NCBI RefSeq assembly: GCF_000585215.1
Contig: NZ_AONC01000029.1
Span: forward strand, 1-64,000
Origin: Imhoffiella purpurea
Lineage (GTDB): Bacteria; Pseudomonadota; Gammaproteobacteria; Chromatiales; Chromatiaceae
Reading direction: 5' to 3'
DNA length: 64,000 nucleotides
Position 1 is the first letter of the stretch; every line of letters begins with the position of its first letter. A program made the position numbers and the translations under genes. The notes beneath the pieces are model-generated. The model made no database searches, was not told where the DNA came from, and saw only the letters and a program-made list of their open reading frames with translations. Below, one piece after another: positions 18,064 through 28,990 of the stretch.

Positions 18064-18948
18064 TCAGCTCACGCGCGAGACCATCAGGCTTTCGTCCAGC
18101 TCCGGGCCTTCCCCATCGCTACGGCAGGCCTGGCGCAAGGGCCTGATGTCGTCGGCATCGCGGCCGATGGCGACCCGCACATAGGTCGCGTCGGCAGCCA
18201 GCTCCAGCGCCGGATCGAAGCCGCGCCAGCCCCCTCCGGGTATCAGCACCTCCACCCAATGATGCAGACGCTGGGAAGATATGGCTCCGAGGGCCTGGGC
18301 GGAGTCGTCGAAATAGGCCGCATCCAGATAGCCGGAAACGAAGCGGGCCGGAACCTGCCAGTGCCGTACCAGCGCGATCAGGAGATGCGCGAGATCGGCC
18401 GCCGAGCCACGCCCGGCCGCGAGCGGTGCCGAGAGATCGCTACCCGATGCCTCCAATGCCGGATCGTATCGCATCGAGCACCCGACCCAGCCGAAGGCCG
18501 CCTGGACCTGCTCGATGAGGGAAACGCCTTCGCGGTATTCAGGTATTTCCCGACCCGAGACCTCATCGGCGAGGGTCGGTACCAGAGCGCTGCGATGCAG
18601 GACGAAATCCCACAGCCTCGGCGCCTGCCGCAGGCTGTCGGCGATCCAGGCCCGCTCGCGCTCCGGCGGCACCAGGCTGAAATCGAAGGGATTCTCACGA
18701 CGGGTCTCGACATCCGCGGCGATCGAGAAGGACAGTTCCCTGTGCGAGCCCAGAACGGCGAAATGATGCGACAGATTGCCGAAGCAGTCGTAGCTGGCGA
18801 CCGGGTCGGCGCTCGGCTCGACCCGGAGCACGACATTGACCAGGGACTGGCTCTCGTCATCCCAGGGCGTCAGGCGAATCTGGACATGATGCTCGCGAGC
18901 CGGCTGCGCGAAGCGTATGCGACAGGCCTGCTCGATATGGTATTTCAC
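18064..18948 (-). CDS. Transglutaminase-like protein lacking the catalytic Cys
   Basis: 294 residues with an N-terminal beta domain (Bact_transglu_N type) and a transglutaminase core. In active relatives the core motif reads G-V-C-R-D-x-A-H-L. Here it is G181-S-A-A-D-L-A-H-L, so the nucleophilic Cys is Ala183. The His region (RLHHWVEV) and the following GWRGFDP are kept. Probably a non-catalytic binding or scaffolding protein. It overlaps the alpha-E gene upstream and belongs with the ATP-grasp gene to a widely conserved three-gene group. Confidence 0.75.
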   Translation of the reverse strand: MKYHIEQACRIRFAQPAREHHVQIRLTPWDDESQSLVNVVLRVEPSADPVASYDCFGNLSHHFAVLGSHRELSFSIAADVETRRENPFDFSLVPPERERAWIADSLRQAPRLWDFVLHRSALVPTLADEVSGREIPEYREGVSLIEQVQAAFGWVGCSMRYDPALEASGSDLSAPLAAGRGSAADLAHLLIALVRHWQVPARFVSGYLDAAYFDDSAQALGAISSQRLHHWVEVLIPGGGWRGFDPALELAADATYVRVAIGRDADDIRPLRQACRSDGEGPELDESLMVSRVS

Positions 18949-19907
18949 TAACCGTCCTCCGGATAGGCATCGAAATAATCCGCCTGAAGCGCGGCCCCGA
19001 AATCCGCCAGTCGCGCCAGGAAGGCGTCCAGATATTCGTGCAGGCCCTGTTCCAGGATCTCGGCGGCACCGATCCCGACGAGCTGCTGGCGCAGTGCCTG
19101 CAAGCGCGTCACGACCGATGCCTGGGGCGGCGGCCCGATACGCTCCAGGGCACGCTCCATACCCTCGATACAGTAGATCAGCGATCGGGGGAAATCTGGG
19201 TTCAGAATCACGAATTCAACCACTTCCAGCGGACGGATGCCGCTTTGATACCGACGGCGATAGGCCTCGAATCCCGAAAGCGACTTGAGCAGGGCGCCCC
19301 ACTGGTAGTAGTCGAGCGGAGATCCGACCATGGCGGGATCCGGCAGCAGCAGATGATAGCGGACGTCGAGGATGCGGGCGGTCATGTCGGCCCGCTCCTG
19401 CAGGATGCCCAGCCCACTGAAACCATAGGCCTCGCCTCGCATCATGGTGGCATGAGCGAAGCCGAAGAAGGTCGCGACCTCACGGTGCACGAAGGCATAG
19501 AACTCGGCCGCACGCCAGGGTGGCAGCCTCGCTTCGAGATGCCTGTCGGTCGTCAGCCAGAAATCGTTGAGGGTCTCCCACATGGGATTGGAGATGCGAT
19601 CACGCACGGCGCGGGCGTTCTCGCGCGCCATCCTCAGACTGGAATGGATACAGCCCGGATTGCGCGAATCCTGAGTGAGCAGATGGATGACGCGCTGCAC
19701 CGTCACCCGGCCATCGGGATAGAGATCCTCGTAGCCTTCGTCGGCACCCATGATGGTCAGCAGCGGCTTCCATTGCGTCTCCTCGGAGACGCCTTCGTCG
19801 GACTCCAGCATATGGATGAAGTTGATGTCGAGTGCGCGCGCCGTATTGTCGGCCCGCTCCAGATGACGGGCCATCCAGTAGAAGGATTCGGCGATTCGGC
19901 TCAGCAT
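18948..19907 (-). CDS. Alpha-E domain protein (DUF403)
   Basis: 319-residue, almost all-helical protein beginning MLSRIAESFYWMARHLERADNTARALD, the signature of alpha-E proteins. The family always travels with circularly permuted ATP-grasp and transglutaminase-like genes and is believed to serve a peptide-ligation system of unknown product. It lies 17 bases downstream of the ATP-grasp gene and its stop overlaps the start of the transglutaminase-like gene by one base, indicating one operon. Confidence 0.88.
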   Translation of the reverse strand: MLSRIAESFYWMARHLERADNTARALDINFIHMLESDEGVSEETQWKPLLTIMGADEGYEDLYPDGRVTVQRVIHLLTQDSRNPGCIHSSLRMARENARAVRDRISNPMWETLNDFWLTTDRHLEARLPPWRAAEFYAFVHREVATFFGFAHATMMRGEAYGFSGLGILQERADMTARILDVRYHLLLPDPAMVGSPLDYYQWGALLKSLSGFEAYRRRYQSGIRPLEVVEFVILNPDFPRSLIYCIEGMERALERIGPPPQASVVTRLQALRQQLVGIGAAEILEQGLHEYLDAFLARLADFGAALQADYFDAYPEDG

Positions 19908-19923
19908 CGACGTTGGACCCGGA

Positions 19924-21330
19924 TCAGGCGGCCAGGACCCAGGTGTCCTTGCTGCCGCCGCCCTGCGAAGAGTTCACCACCAGGGATCCCTTGGTCATGG
20001 CCACCCGGGTCAGACCGCCGGGGACCACCTCGATCTCGCGACCGCAGATGACGAAGGGACGCAGATCCAGATGGCGCGACTCCAGTTCGCCGTCCAGATA
20101 GCAGACATGACGCGACAGCTGGATCACGGGCTGGGCGATGTAGTTGCGGGGATTCGACTCGATGCGACGTCTGAACTCCTCGCGCTGACCCGTCGTCGAG
20201 GAAGGCCCCATCAGCATGCCGTAGCCGCCGGACTCGGCGACCGCCTTGATCACCATGCGCTGCATGTTCTCGAGCACATAGGTGCGGTCCTGATGGTCCG
20301 TCATCTGGAAGGTCGGAAGACTGGGCAGGATCGGTGTCTCGCCGAGATAGTAGCGGATGATGTCGGGGACATAGGCATAGACCGCCTTGTCGTCGGCGAT
20401 CCCGGTGCCGGGCGCATTGGCCAGCGCCACGTTGCCGGCGCGCCAGGCGTTGATGAGACCGGCGACCCCGAGGATCGAATCCGAACGGAACAGCAGCGGG
20501 TCCAGATAGGCGTCGTCGATACGGCGATAGACGACGTCCACCCGGCGCAGTCCCTGGGTGGTCTTGAGATAGACCTTGTCGTTCTTGCAGACCAAGTCGC
20601 GCCCCTCGGACAGTTCGACCCCCATCTCCCGGGCCAGGAAGCTGTGCTCGTAATAGGCGGAATTGAAGACGCCCGGCGTCAGGACCACGATCACGGCCTC
20701 GCCCTCGCCACGCGGCGAGAGCGAGCGCAGCGCCTGAAGCAGCCTGTCCGGAAAGTGCTCGACCCGACGCACCCGATAGCGCGAGAAGAATTCGGGCAGG
20801 ATCCGGCGCTCGACGATCCGGTTCTCGATCATGTAGGAGACGCCCGAGGGGGTGCGCAGGTTGTCCTCCAGCACCAGATAGCGGCCGTCCTCGTCGCGGA
20901 TCAGATCGATCCCGCTGATATGGATATAGATGTCGTGCGGCGGATCCACGTCCATGATCTCGCGGCAGAAATCCTTGCCCCGATAGATGAGCTCGGGCGG
21001 AACCACCCCATCCTTGAGGATACGCTGACCGTGATAGATATCCTTGAGGAACAGATTCAAGGCGCGCACGCGCTGCTTGAGTCCGGCCTCGATCTGATTC
21101 CACTCGCCCGCCGTGATGATCCGCGGCAGGATGTCGAACGGCCAGACCCGCTCGATGCCCTCCTCCCCGGCATAGAGGGTGAAGGTCACGCCCTCGGTAT
21201 GCAGGGCCAGGTGGGCCTCTTTCACCTTGGCCGCAAGGATCTGCTGACCGACAGACTGGATATGCTCCCACATCGGAAGATAGTGGTCGCGGGGGCAGAA
21301 GTCGTCCCGATAGAACTCGTGATAGGCCAT
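19924..21330 (-). CDS. Circularly permuted ATP-grasp protein (DUF404/DUF407 type)
   Basis: 468 residues of the type 2 circularly permuted ATP-grasp family, predicted to form an amide bond using ATP. Motifs visible include YVLEDNLRTPSG and the ADDKAVYAYVPDIIRYYLGE region, then VIKAVAESGGYGML (nucleotide-binding loop) and YIAQPVIQLSRH. The start at 21330 has AAGGA 6-7 bases upstream; the frame is open to 21393. First gene of the ATP-grasp/alpha-E/transglutaminase-like operon. The substrate is unknown for the whole family. Confidence 0.88.
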   Translation of the reverse strand: MAYHEFYRDDFCPRDHYLPMWEHIQSVGQQILAAKVKEAHLALHTEGVTFTLYAGEEGIERVWPFDILPRIITAGEWNQIEAGLKQRVRALNLFLKDIYHGQRILKDGVVPPELIYRGKDFCREIMDVDPPHDIYIHISGIDLIRDEDGRYLVLEDNLRTPSGVSYMIENRIVERRILPEFFSRYRVRRVEHFPDRLLQALRSLSPRGEGEAVIVVLTPGVFNSAYYEHSFLAREMGVELSEGRDLVCKNDKVYLKTTQGLRRVDVVYRRIDDAYLDPLLFRSDSILGVAGLINAWRAGNVALANAPGTGIADDKAVYAYVPDIIRYYLGETPILPSLPTFQMTDHQDRTYVLENMQRMVIKAVAESGGYGMLMGPSSTTGQREEFRRRIESNPRNYIAQPVIQLSRHVCYLDGELESRHLDLRPFVICGREIEVVPGGLTRVAMTKGSLVVNSSQGGGSKDTWVLAA

Positions 21331-21853
21331 GAGGGGTCCTTCGGAAGACTCGCGGAGCGTGCCGTTGGCGCCGGATTGGAATTGCTTCAGCATGGCGGGG
21401 CGGCCTCTACGTCACTAGCCAGTAGATGACCTATCCCAATGCAAGAAATACGCCTCGACCAGGGTCGCCGGTCATGCGAGGGCGACACCGTGCCAGAGGC
21501 ATGAGACAGGCCGCGGCCTCTCGATCGGCCTAGGGGCTTGAGGCGGAAAACGCACCAAAATAGCGCACATTTGACCCAAGAAGAGGCCGGCCAAGCCTTA
21601 CCCGATCCGATCCGAGACCTCGATCCGCCGATCGAGCATGCCTTCCTCGGCACAACACCCAGGACCGACAGACCTCTTGACTGCGAAGCGTCCAAATCGG
21701 CGGTGCATCTCGATTGACCGGAACGGGAGGATCGCAGAAAGGGAAACCCACGCATTGACAGGCTGACGGAACGCATCTAATCTAGATCTAAACGATTCTT
21801 ATTAAGAAATCATTGATCAACCCGGCCTCCAGGCTCGATTGAAGGAGAAGACG
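21331..21853. other. Divergent intergenic region between ATP-grasp operon and hemP
   Basis: About 520 bases without a supported gene. Its right part (from about 21775) turns AT-rich and holds the hemP promoter region with a 13-bp dyad at 21796-21808; the left part should carry the promoter of the minus-strand ATP-grasp operon. Open frames in it have no recognisable protein features. Confidence 0.5.
21796..21808. promoter_or_regulatory. Fur-like dyad upstream of hemP
   Basis: TTCTTA-T-TAAGAA is a perfect 6-1-6 palindrome inside the AT-rich stretch 21780-21815. It overlaps the motif AAACGATTC (21790-21798), which recurs at 22680-22688 in front of the LbtU-type porin. The 1-base centre fits the 7-1-7 layout of Fur boxes and hemP genes are usual Fur targets, but the match to the Fur consensus is only moderate. 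Confidence 0.5.
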
Positions 21854-22042
21854 ATGCAAACCCTCGCCTCGACCGACAGCCGTCCCCGCATCACGACCCG
21901 GGAAAGGAACCCCGGCGCCCAGATGCGGCGCATCGACAGCGGCAGCCTCATGGGAGGCGACAATCTGCTCATGATCGAGCATGCCGGACATCAGTATTTT
22001 CTGCGTATGACGCGCAACAACAAGCTGATACTGACCAAATAG
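21854..22042 (+). CDS. hemP: Hemin uptake protein HemP
   Basis: 62-residue small protein with the HemP C-terminal signature: LLMIEHAGHQYFLRMTRNNKLILTK spread over the last 25 residues, with the invariant ending LILTK. HemP is strongly iron-regulated and activates or accompanies haem uptake genes. Ribosome binding site GAAGGAGA lies a few bases ahead of the ATG at 21854. No haem receptor gene follows; the next intact gene is an LbtU-type porin 676 bases on. Probably Fur-controlled through the dyad at 21796-21808. Confidence 0.85.
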   Translation: MQTLASTDSRPRITTRERNPGAQMRRIDSGSLMGGDNLLMIEHAGHQYFLRMTRNNKLILTK

Positions 22043-22076
22043 GCCCGCGACCAGGATCCTCGCGCGATATTCGCCG

Positions 22077-22475
22077 ATGCGCGATATCGACGAAGCGATC
22101 ATCCAGGCCGTCCGATCGACGCAGAGCGCTTTCCATCGATAGGGGTCCGATCGGAGATGGGCATACGCGGCCATTCTTCCCGAAGGGGACCGCCAACGCA
22201 TCCTGGAGCGCTTCAGCCGCTCGAACGCCCAGATTGCCCGCAACTATCTGGGCGGCGTCGCCAGCCTGTTCGAGCCGGGGGAGGAACGGGATCCGGCCAT
22301 CGCCACGACTCTAGCCAGTCCAGACATCCGGCTCACCGAGCCCCAAATCGCCGACACCTTGCTGGCAATGGCCGAGCGAATCCAGCAGCTCAAGCGACTC
22401 GAGAAACCCAGCCTCGCGGCACGCATCCTCCGCAAAGCCAAGGCCGTGATACGCCGCCTGAAGCCAGGGGCTTGA
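22077..22475 (+). pseudogene. Broken remnant of a polysaccharide-associated protein C-terminus
   Basis: In one frame an ATG at 22077 gives 21 codons, an in-frame TAG at 22140, and then 110 more sense codons to a TGA at 22473. The second part reads AAILPEGDRQRILERFSRSN-AQIARNYLGG and ends in a basic helix. The SNxxIARxYL pattern is what I recall at the C-terminus of large proteins from capsule/LPS loci. No start codon with a ribosome binding site precedes it after the TAG, so it looks like a truncated, decayed gene rather than a functional small one. Confidence 0.5.
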
Positions 22476-22595
22476 TGCCCGCCGACCCGCATGATCGCGA
22501 TCGAGGAACAGGGCTGACGCATCGAGGGCGACAAGGTCTGATTCCGTGATCGAACGGCGATCAGACGCAACAGGTCGAGATTTCAATCGGAGCGA

Positions 22596-22620
22596 TAGTA
22601 TTACATACTAAATATTAGTA
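22596..22620. promoter_or_regulatory. Triple half-site operator candidate upstream of porin
   Basis: Three alternating half-sites TAGTA (22596), TACTA (22606) and TAGTA (22616) are spaced exactly 10 bases apart, forming two overlapping palindromes: TAGTAT-TAC-ATACTA and TACTAA-ATA-TTAGTA. One-helical-turn spacing in a GC-rich genome suggests a cooperative binding site. About 98 bases before the porin start. Confidence 0.45.
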
Positions 22621-22679
22621 GCATCAGATCGCGACGCGGACATTGCTTTACAGTCTGGCGGGTTTTTGAGTATAAATAA

Positions 22680-22688
22680 AAACGATTC
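22680..22688. promoter_or_regulatory. AAACGATTC motif shared with the hemP promoter
   Basis: The 9-mer is identical to that at 21790-21798 ahead of hemP, and both lie in AT-rich promoter regions. Together with flanking bases it gives a partial Fur-box match. Likely part of an iron-responsive operator, 30 bases upstream of the porin start. Confidence 0.4.
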
Positions 22689-22717
22689 GCGTTATAAATC
22701 CGATGGAGTACGAAACC

Positions 22718-23980
22718 ATGAGAATGTCGATGCTGCCAGCCGCCATCGCACTCGCGCTCGCCAGCCAAACCCCTGCGCAGGCCGAGAGCGTCGAGACCCG
22801 ACTGGAACGGCTGGAGGCCCAGAACCGGTCATTGGCGGCCCAGGTCAAGCGCCAGGAGGCGGAGATCGCCGAGCACCGCGCTCAACTGAAGGGCTCGCCG
22901 GAACGACTGAAGGCGGTCGAGGAAGGCATGGAGGAGGACCGCCTCGCCGCCAGCCTGGACGATCCGAGCGCCTGGTTCCGCAACATCGAGATCTCCGGCT
23001 TGATCGAGGTCGAGGGCTCCTATCTGTCACCCTTCGAGGGCGACACCGAGAGCGATCTCATTCTCGCGACCGTGGAGCTCGGCATCAGCTCTCAGATCAA
23101 CGACTGGGTCCTCGCCGGCATCAGCTTCCTCTACGAGGAGGACGACACCGATCTGGAAGTCGACACCGGCTACATCACCATCGCCAATCCAGACGTCACC
23201 CCGCTGTTCCTGACCGCGGGCCAGATCTACGTCCCATTCGGCGCCTACGAGACCAATCTGGTGTCGGACCCGCTCACGCTGGAGATCGGCGAGACGCGTG
23301 AAACCGCGTTGCAGATCGGCTTCGCGCAGGGCGATTTCTCGGGAAGCGTCTATGCCTTCAACGGCGACAACAAGGTCAAGGGCAAGAACCGGATCGACAG
23401 CTGGGGCGCGAATCTCGGCTACGCGCACGAGGAGGATGACCGGGCCTGGGCCTTCGGAGTCGGCTACATCAACGACCTGGGAGACTCGGACAGCCTCCAG
23501 GATCTCATCAACGAGAACCGCGTCGCGGCAGAGGAAGACGCCATCGCGGCCGGCATCGACACCAGCGGCTACAGCGTGGATCCGACCGACCGCACCGCCG
23601 GCTGGACCGTCAATGCCGCCGCCAGCTTCGGCCCGTTCAACCTCATCGGCGAATATCTCTCGGCCACGGACGATTACGACCCCGTCAGCCTGAGCTACAA
23701 GGACTCGGGCGCCAAGCCATCGGCCTGGAACATCGAGGCCGGCTACAGCTTCTCCGTCATGGGGCGCGAATCGGTCGCCGCCGTCGCCTATCAGGGCACG
23801 GACGAGGCCCTGGGCCTCGAGCTTCCCAAGGAGCGCTGGATGCTCGGCTGGTCGGTCGAGGTCTACGAGCGCACCGCCCTCTCGCTCGAATGGGCTCACG
23901 ACAGGGACTATTCCGGCAAGGACGGCGGCACTGGCAAGTCGGCCGATACCATCATCGCGCAACTCGCGGTCGAGTTCTGA
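22718..23980 (+). CDS. LbtU-family siderophore porin
   Basis: Outer-membrane beta-barrel of 420 residues. A signal peptide (to about residue 23, ending AQA) is followed by a short coiled coil (VETRLERLEAQNRSLAAQVKRQE) and a barrel with alternating aromatic/charged strands; it ends in the typical barrel Phe (QLAVEF). The long central motif GYITIANPDVTPLFLTAGQ, then YVPFG, is characteristic of LbtU, the TonB-independent legiobactin receptor. Start 22718 has GGAG at 22706-22709. Upstream sit two operator candidates; an orphan zinc-binding protein gene follows. Substrate here (siderophore, zinc chelate or other) is not proven. Confidence 0.8.
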   Translation: MRMSMLPAAIALALASQTPAQAESVETRLERLEAQNRSLAAQVKRQEAEIAEHRAQLKGSPERLKAVEEGMEEDRLAASLDDPSAWFRNIEISGLIEVEGSYLSPFEGDTESDLILATVELGISSQINDWVLAGISFLYEEDDTDLEVDTGYITIANPDVTPLFLTAGQIYVPFGAYETNLVSDPLTLEIGETRETALQIGFAQGDFSGSVYAFNGDNKVKGKNRIDSWGANLGYAHEEDDRAWAFGVGYINDLGDSDSLQDLINENRVAAEEDAIAAGIDTSGYSVDPTDRTAGWTVNAAASFGPFNLIGEYLSATDDYDPVSLSYKDSGAKPSAWNIEAGYSFSVMGRESVAAVAYQGTDEALGLELPKERWMLGWSVEVYERTALSLEWAHDRDYSGKDGGTGKSADTIIAQLAVEF

Positions 23981-23987
23981 TCCAGCC

Positions 23988-24023
23988 CCCAGACGCTCGC
24001 TTCCAGCCGACAGGGCGTCTGGG
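23988..24023 (+). terminator. Hairpin after the porin gene
   Basis: CCCAGACGC (23988-23996) pairs perfectly with GCGTCTGGG (24015-24023) over 9 bp with an 18-base loop, 8 bases after the porin stop. No U-tract follows. Suggests that porin and znuA-like genes have separate transcripts. Confidence 0.45.
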
Positions 24024-24138
24024 ACAATCGGAAAGGCGACAGCAGGGACGCTGTCTTCTCGTCTACCTGTATACCCCGGCAGCCCCCCCCCCAGAGACAC
24101 ATCAATCCTGAAGCCACGCATGGCTTCTTGCCGACCAG

Positions 24139-24157
24139 AACGTTATTTCATAACATT
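24139..24157. promoter_or_regulatory. Zur-type operator
   Basis: The 19-base element AACGTTATTTCATAACATT is a dyad (AAxGTTAT-NNN-ATAACxTT) that matches the gammaproteobacterial Zur box core GTTAT-NNN-ATAAC exactly. It lies about 84 bases ahead of the znuA-like start and is the only such site in the gap. Confidence 0.75.
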
Positions 24158-24240
24158 GCCATCGATACGGGAGCCAATGCTCCGACCCACTCCGGGCGCA
24201 CCGACCATCGGGTTCGCCCAAACCATCAGGGGGCATTCGG

Positions 24241-25155
<915 letters not shown>

Positions 25156-25176
25156 GCGGCTGGCGGCCGACCAGGG

Positions 25177-26505
25177 ATGAGGACGATGAAACGGCCAGGT
25201 TCATTCGTCGGACTCGACATCGGCACGTCCGGCTGCCGGGCGCTGGCGATCGACGACCAAGGCATCCAGATCGCCGAGGCGCGCGTCGCCATGCCGGAAC
25301 CGGTACGGCCGCGACCCGGCTCGGTCGAGCAGGATCCTGAGTGCTGGTGGCAGTCGGTGCAGGAGGTCCTGAGCGCCTTAGCCCGTCAATTGCAGGGTCA
25401 GCCGCCGATCGCCATCGGCCTGGACGCCACCTCTGGCACATTACTGCTCGCCGATGCCGACGGACGGCCGATCGGACCGGCGCTCATGTACGACGACCGC
25501 AGCGCCAGCGAGGCCGCCGACCGCATCGCCCGGCTTGCGCCCGCCGACTCGCCGGCCCGTGGCCCTGGGTCGAGCCTCGCCAAGGCCATTTCACTCGCCG
25601 AAGGACTCGCGCCCGAGGGCGAAACGCTCGCCCTGCATCAGTCGGACTGGATCACCGGCCGCCTGACCGGCCGCTACGGGCTCAGCGACTGGAACAACGC
25701 GCTCAAGCTCGGATACGAGACGCGGCGACTGCACTGGCCCGACTGGGTCCGGACCTGCATTCCAGGCACTGTCGGGCTGCCTCGTGTCCTGGCGCCCGGA
25801 GCGCCAATCGCTTCGCTGGACCCGGCCGTCGCCGCGAGGATCGGATTCCCGCCCACGACGCTGGTGCTCGCGGGCACCACCGACAGCACCGCTGCGGTCA
25901 TGGCCGCCGGCGCCGCATGCCCCGGAGACGCCGTAACCTCACTCGGCAGCACGCTGGTGATCAAGGTTGTCTCCGAGCGTCCGGTCGGTTCAAGCCGCTA
26001 CGGCATCTACAGCCATCGCTTCGGCGATCACTGGCTGGTCGGCGGCGCCTCGAACAGCGGCGGCCGAGTGCTGCGCCGGTTCTTCGACGATCGCGAAATC
26101 GCCGAACTCAGCCGCCGGATCGACCCCGAAACGGATTCGGGCCTGGACTACTACCCGCTTCCCGGACCGGGCGAGCGTTTCCCGCACCATGACCCGAAGC
26201 TGGAACCCCGTCTGGAGCCCCGGCCATCGGATCCGGCACGATTCCTCCACGGCCTCCTCGAAGGCATCGCCGTGATCGAGGCCGAGGGATACGCGCGTCT
26301 CGCCGAGCTGGGCGCACCGGCGCCGACCCGGGTCCTCAGTGTCGGCGGCGGCGCCCGGAACACCGTCTGGACCCGCCTGCGCGCCCGCCGGCTCGGCATC
26401 CCGGTGATCGCGGCCGAGCACCAGGAGGCAGCCTTCGGCATGGCCCGGCTCGCACGCGAGACCATGACCTCGACGACACTGGCCAGTCACCCGGATCCCA
26501 CCTAG
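25177..26505 (+). CDS. FGGY-family sugar kinase, probable D-ribulose/xylulose kinase
   Basis: 442 residues with the ASKHA/FGGY fold: phosphate-1 loop FVGLDIGTSGCRA, IGLDATSGTLLL, adenosine motif VLSVGGGARNTVWTRL. Closest in my memory to the plant/cyanobacterial D-ribulose kinase (SlXK-1) type, which is shorter than classic xylulokinase (about 480-500). Start at 25177, with an alternative ATG at 25186. 21 bases after znuA, so it may share that transcript by read-through, though the functions are unrelated. Substrate unproven. Confidence 0.75.
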   Translation: MRTMKRPGSFVGLDIGTSGCRALAIDDQGIQIAEARVAMPEPVRPRPGSVEQDPECWWQSVQEVLSALARQLQGQPPIAIGLDATSGTLLLADADGRPIGPALMYDDRSASEAADRIARLAPADSPARGPGSSLAKAISLAEGLAPEGETLALHQSDWITGRLTGRYGLSDWNNALKLGYETRRLHWPDWVRTCIPGTVGLPRVLAPGAPIASLDPAVAARIGFPPTTLVLAGTTDSTAAVMAAGAACPGDAVTSLGSTLVIKVVSERPVGSSRYGIYSHRFGDHWLVGGASNSGGRVLRRFFDDREIAELSRRIDPETDSGLDYYPLPGPGERFPHHDPKLEPRLEPRPSDPARFLHGLLEGIAVIEAEGYARLAELGAPAPTRVLSVGGGARNTVWTRLRARRLGIPVIAAEHQEAAFGMARLARETMTSTTLASHPDPT

Positions 26506-26541
26506 AATCGCTCGACCAGCAGTCAATCAGGAGACGAAGGC

Positions 26542-27834
<1,293 letters not shown>

Positions 27835-27884
27835 TCCTTCGTGCATCGGCCACATCCTTCGCGATCCACATCAACGGAGTCTCA

Positions 27885-28895
27885 ATGAAAGTCCTCGTGA
27901 CCGGCAGCGCCGGATTCATCGGATCGGCCCTGTCGCTGCGCCTACTGGAACGGGGCGATCAGGTCGTCGGGGTCGACAACCTCAACGACTACTATGACGT
28001 CGGCCTCAAGCTGGCCCGTCTCGCCCGCACCCAGGATCATCCCGGCTTCACCGACGTCCGGCTCGACATCGAGGACGGCCAGGCGCTGAGCGAGCTGTTC
28101 GCCGCCGAGAAGCCGGACCGCGTGGTCAACCTGGCGGCCCAGGCCGGGGTGCGCTATTCGATCGAGAACCCCATGGCCTACGTCCGCACCAATCTGGTCG
28201 GATTCGCCAACATCCTGGAGGCCTGCCGGCACAACGGCGTCGAGCATCTGGTCTACGCCTCCAGCAGCTCGGTCTACGGCGCCAACACCGAGATGCCCTT
28301 CTCGGTCCATCACAACGTCGACCATCCGCTGAGCCTCTATGCCGCGAGCAAGAAGGCCAACGAGCTGATGGCGCACACCTACAGCCATCTCTACCGGCTG
28401 CCGACCACCGGGCTGCGCTTCTTCACCGTCTACGGCCCCTGGGGCCGCCCCGACATGGCGCTGTTCAAGTTCACCCGCGCCATCCTAGCCGGCGAGCCGA
28501 TCCAGGTCTTCAACTACGGCAAACACCGGCGCGACTTCACCTATATCGACGACATCGTCGAGGGCGTGATCCGGGTGCTGGACCGCGTCCCCCGAGGCAA
28601 TCCGGACTGGTCGGGCGCGGCACCCGATCCGGCCACCAGCCAGGCGCCCTACCAGGTCTACAACATCGGCAACAACGCGCCCGTCGAGTTGATGGAATAC
28701 ATCCGGCTGCTGGAGCAGAGCCTCGGCCGCAAGGCCGAGATGGAGATGCTGCCGCTGCAGCCGGGCGACGTCCCGGACACCTTTGCCGACGTCAAGGATT
28801 TGGTGAGCGACGTGGACTACCGGCCGAGCACCCCGGTCGCCGTCGGCGTCCAGCGGTTCGTCGATTGGTATCTGGAGTTCTATCGGAAGAGTTGA
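27885..28895 (+). CDS. UDP-uronate 4-epimerase (NAD-dependent epimerase/dehydratase)
   Basis: Extended SDR epimerase of 336 residues: NAD motif [10 protein letters not shown], active-site YAASKKANE (Tyr and Lys), and [20 protein letters not shown], which is typical of UDP-glucuronate 4-epimerases (LspL/Cap1J type). With the upstream dehydrogenase it could convert UDP-glucose to UDP-galacturonate or the N-acetyl equivalents. 50 bases separate the two genes. The cas operon starts 95 bases later. Confidence 0.87.
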   Translation: MKVLVTGSAGFIGSALSLRLLERGDQVVGVDNLNDYYDVGLKLARLARTQDHPGFTDVRLDIEDGQALSELFAAEKPDRVVNLAAQAGVRYSIENPMAYVRTNLVGFANILEACRHNGVEHLVYASSSSVYGANTEMPFSVHHNVDHPLSLYAASKKANELMAHTYSHLYRLPTTGLRFFTVYGPWGRPDMALFKFTRAILAGEPIQVFNYGKHRRDFTYIDDIVEGVIRVLDRVPRGNPDWSGAAPDPATSQAPYQVYNIGNNAPVELMEYIRLLEQSLGRKAEMEMLPLQPGDVPDTFADVKDLVSDVDYRPSTPVAVGVQRFVDWYLEFYRKS

Positions 28896-28990
28896 CGGGC
28901 ACCGAGCTTCCGACGAGGAAGCCCTTCTGACCGCCAAGCGTTCGCGCCGCGAGCCACGCTCGGGGTCGCGCACATGGAGAGCGCCGTGAG

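Noticed and set aside
21387-21776. Minus-strand open frame of about 129 codons upstream of the ATP-grasp gene
   Set aside because: No ribosome binding site, Ser/Arg-rich shadow-like composition and no family resemblance.
28896-28990. Possible additional cas gene or leader upstream of cas3
   Set aside because: Only 95 bases, no coding potential and no repeat copy was found.
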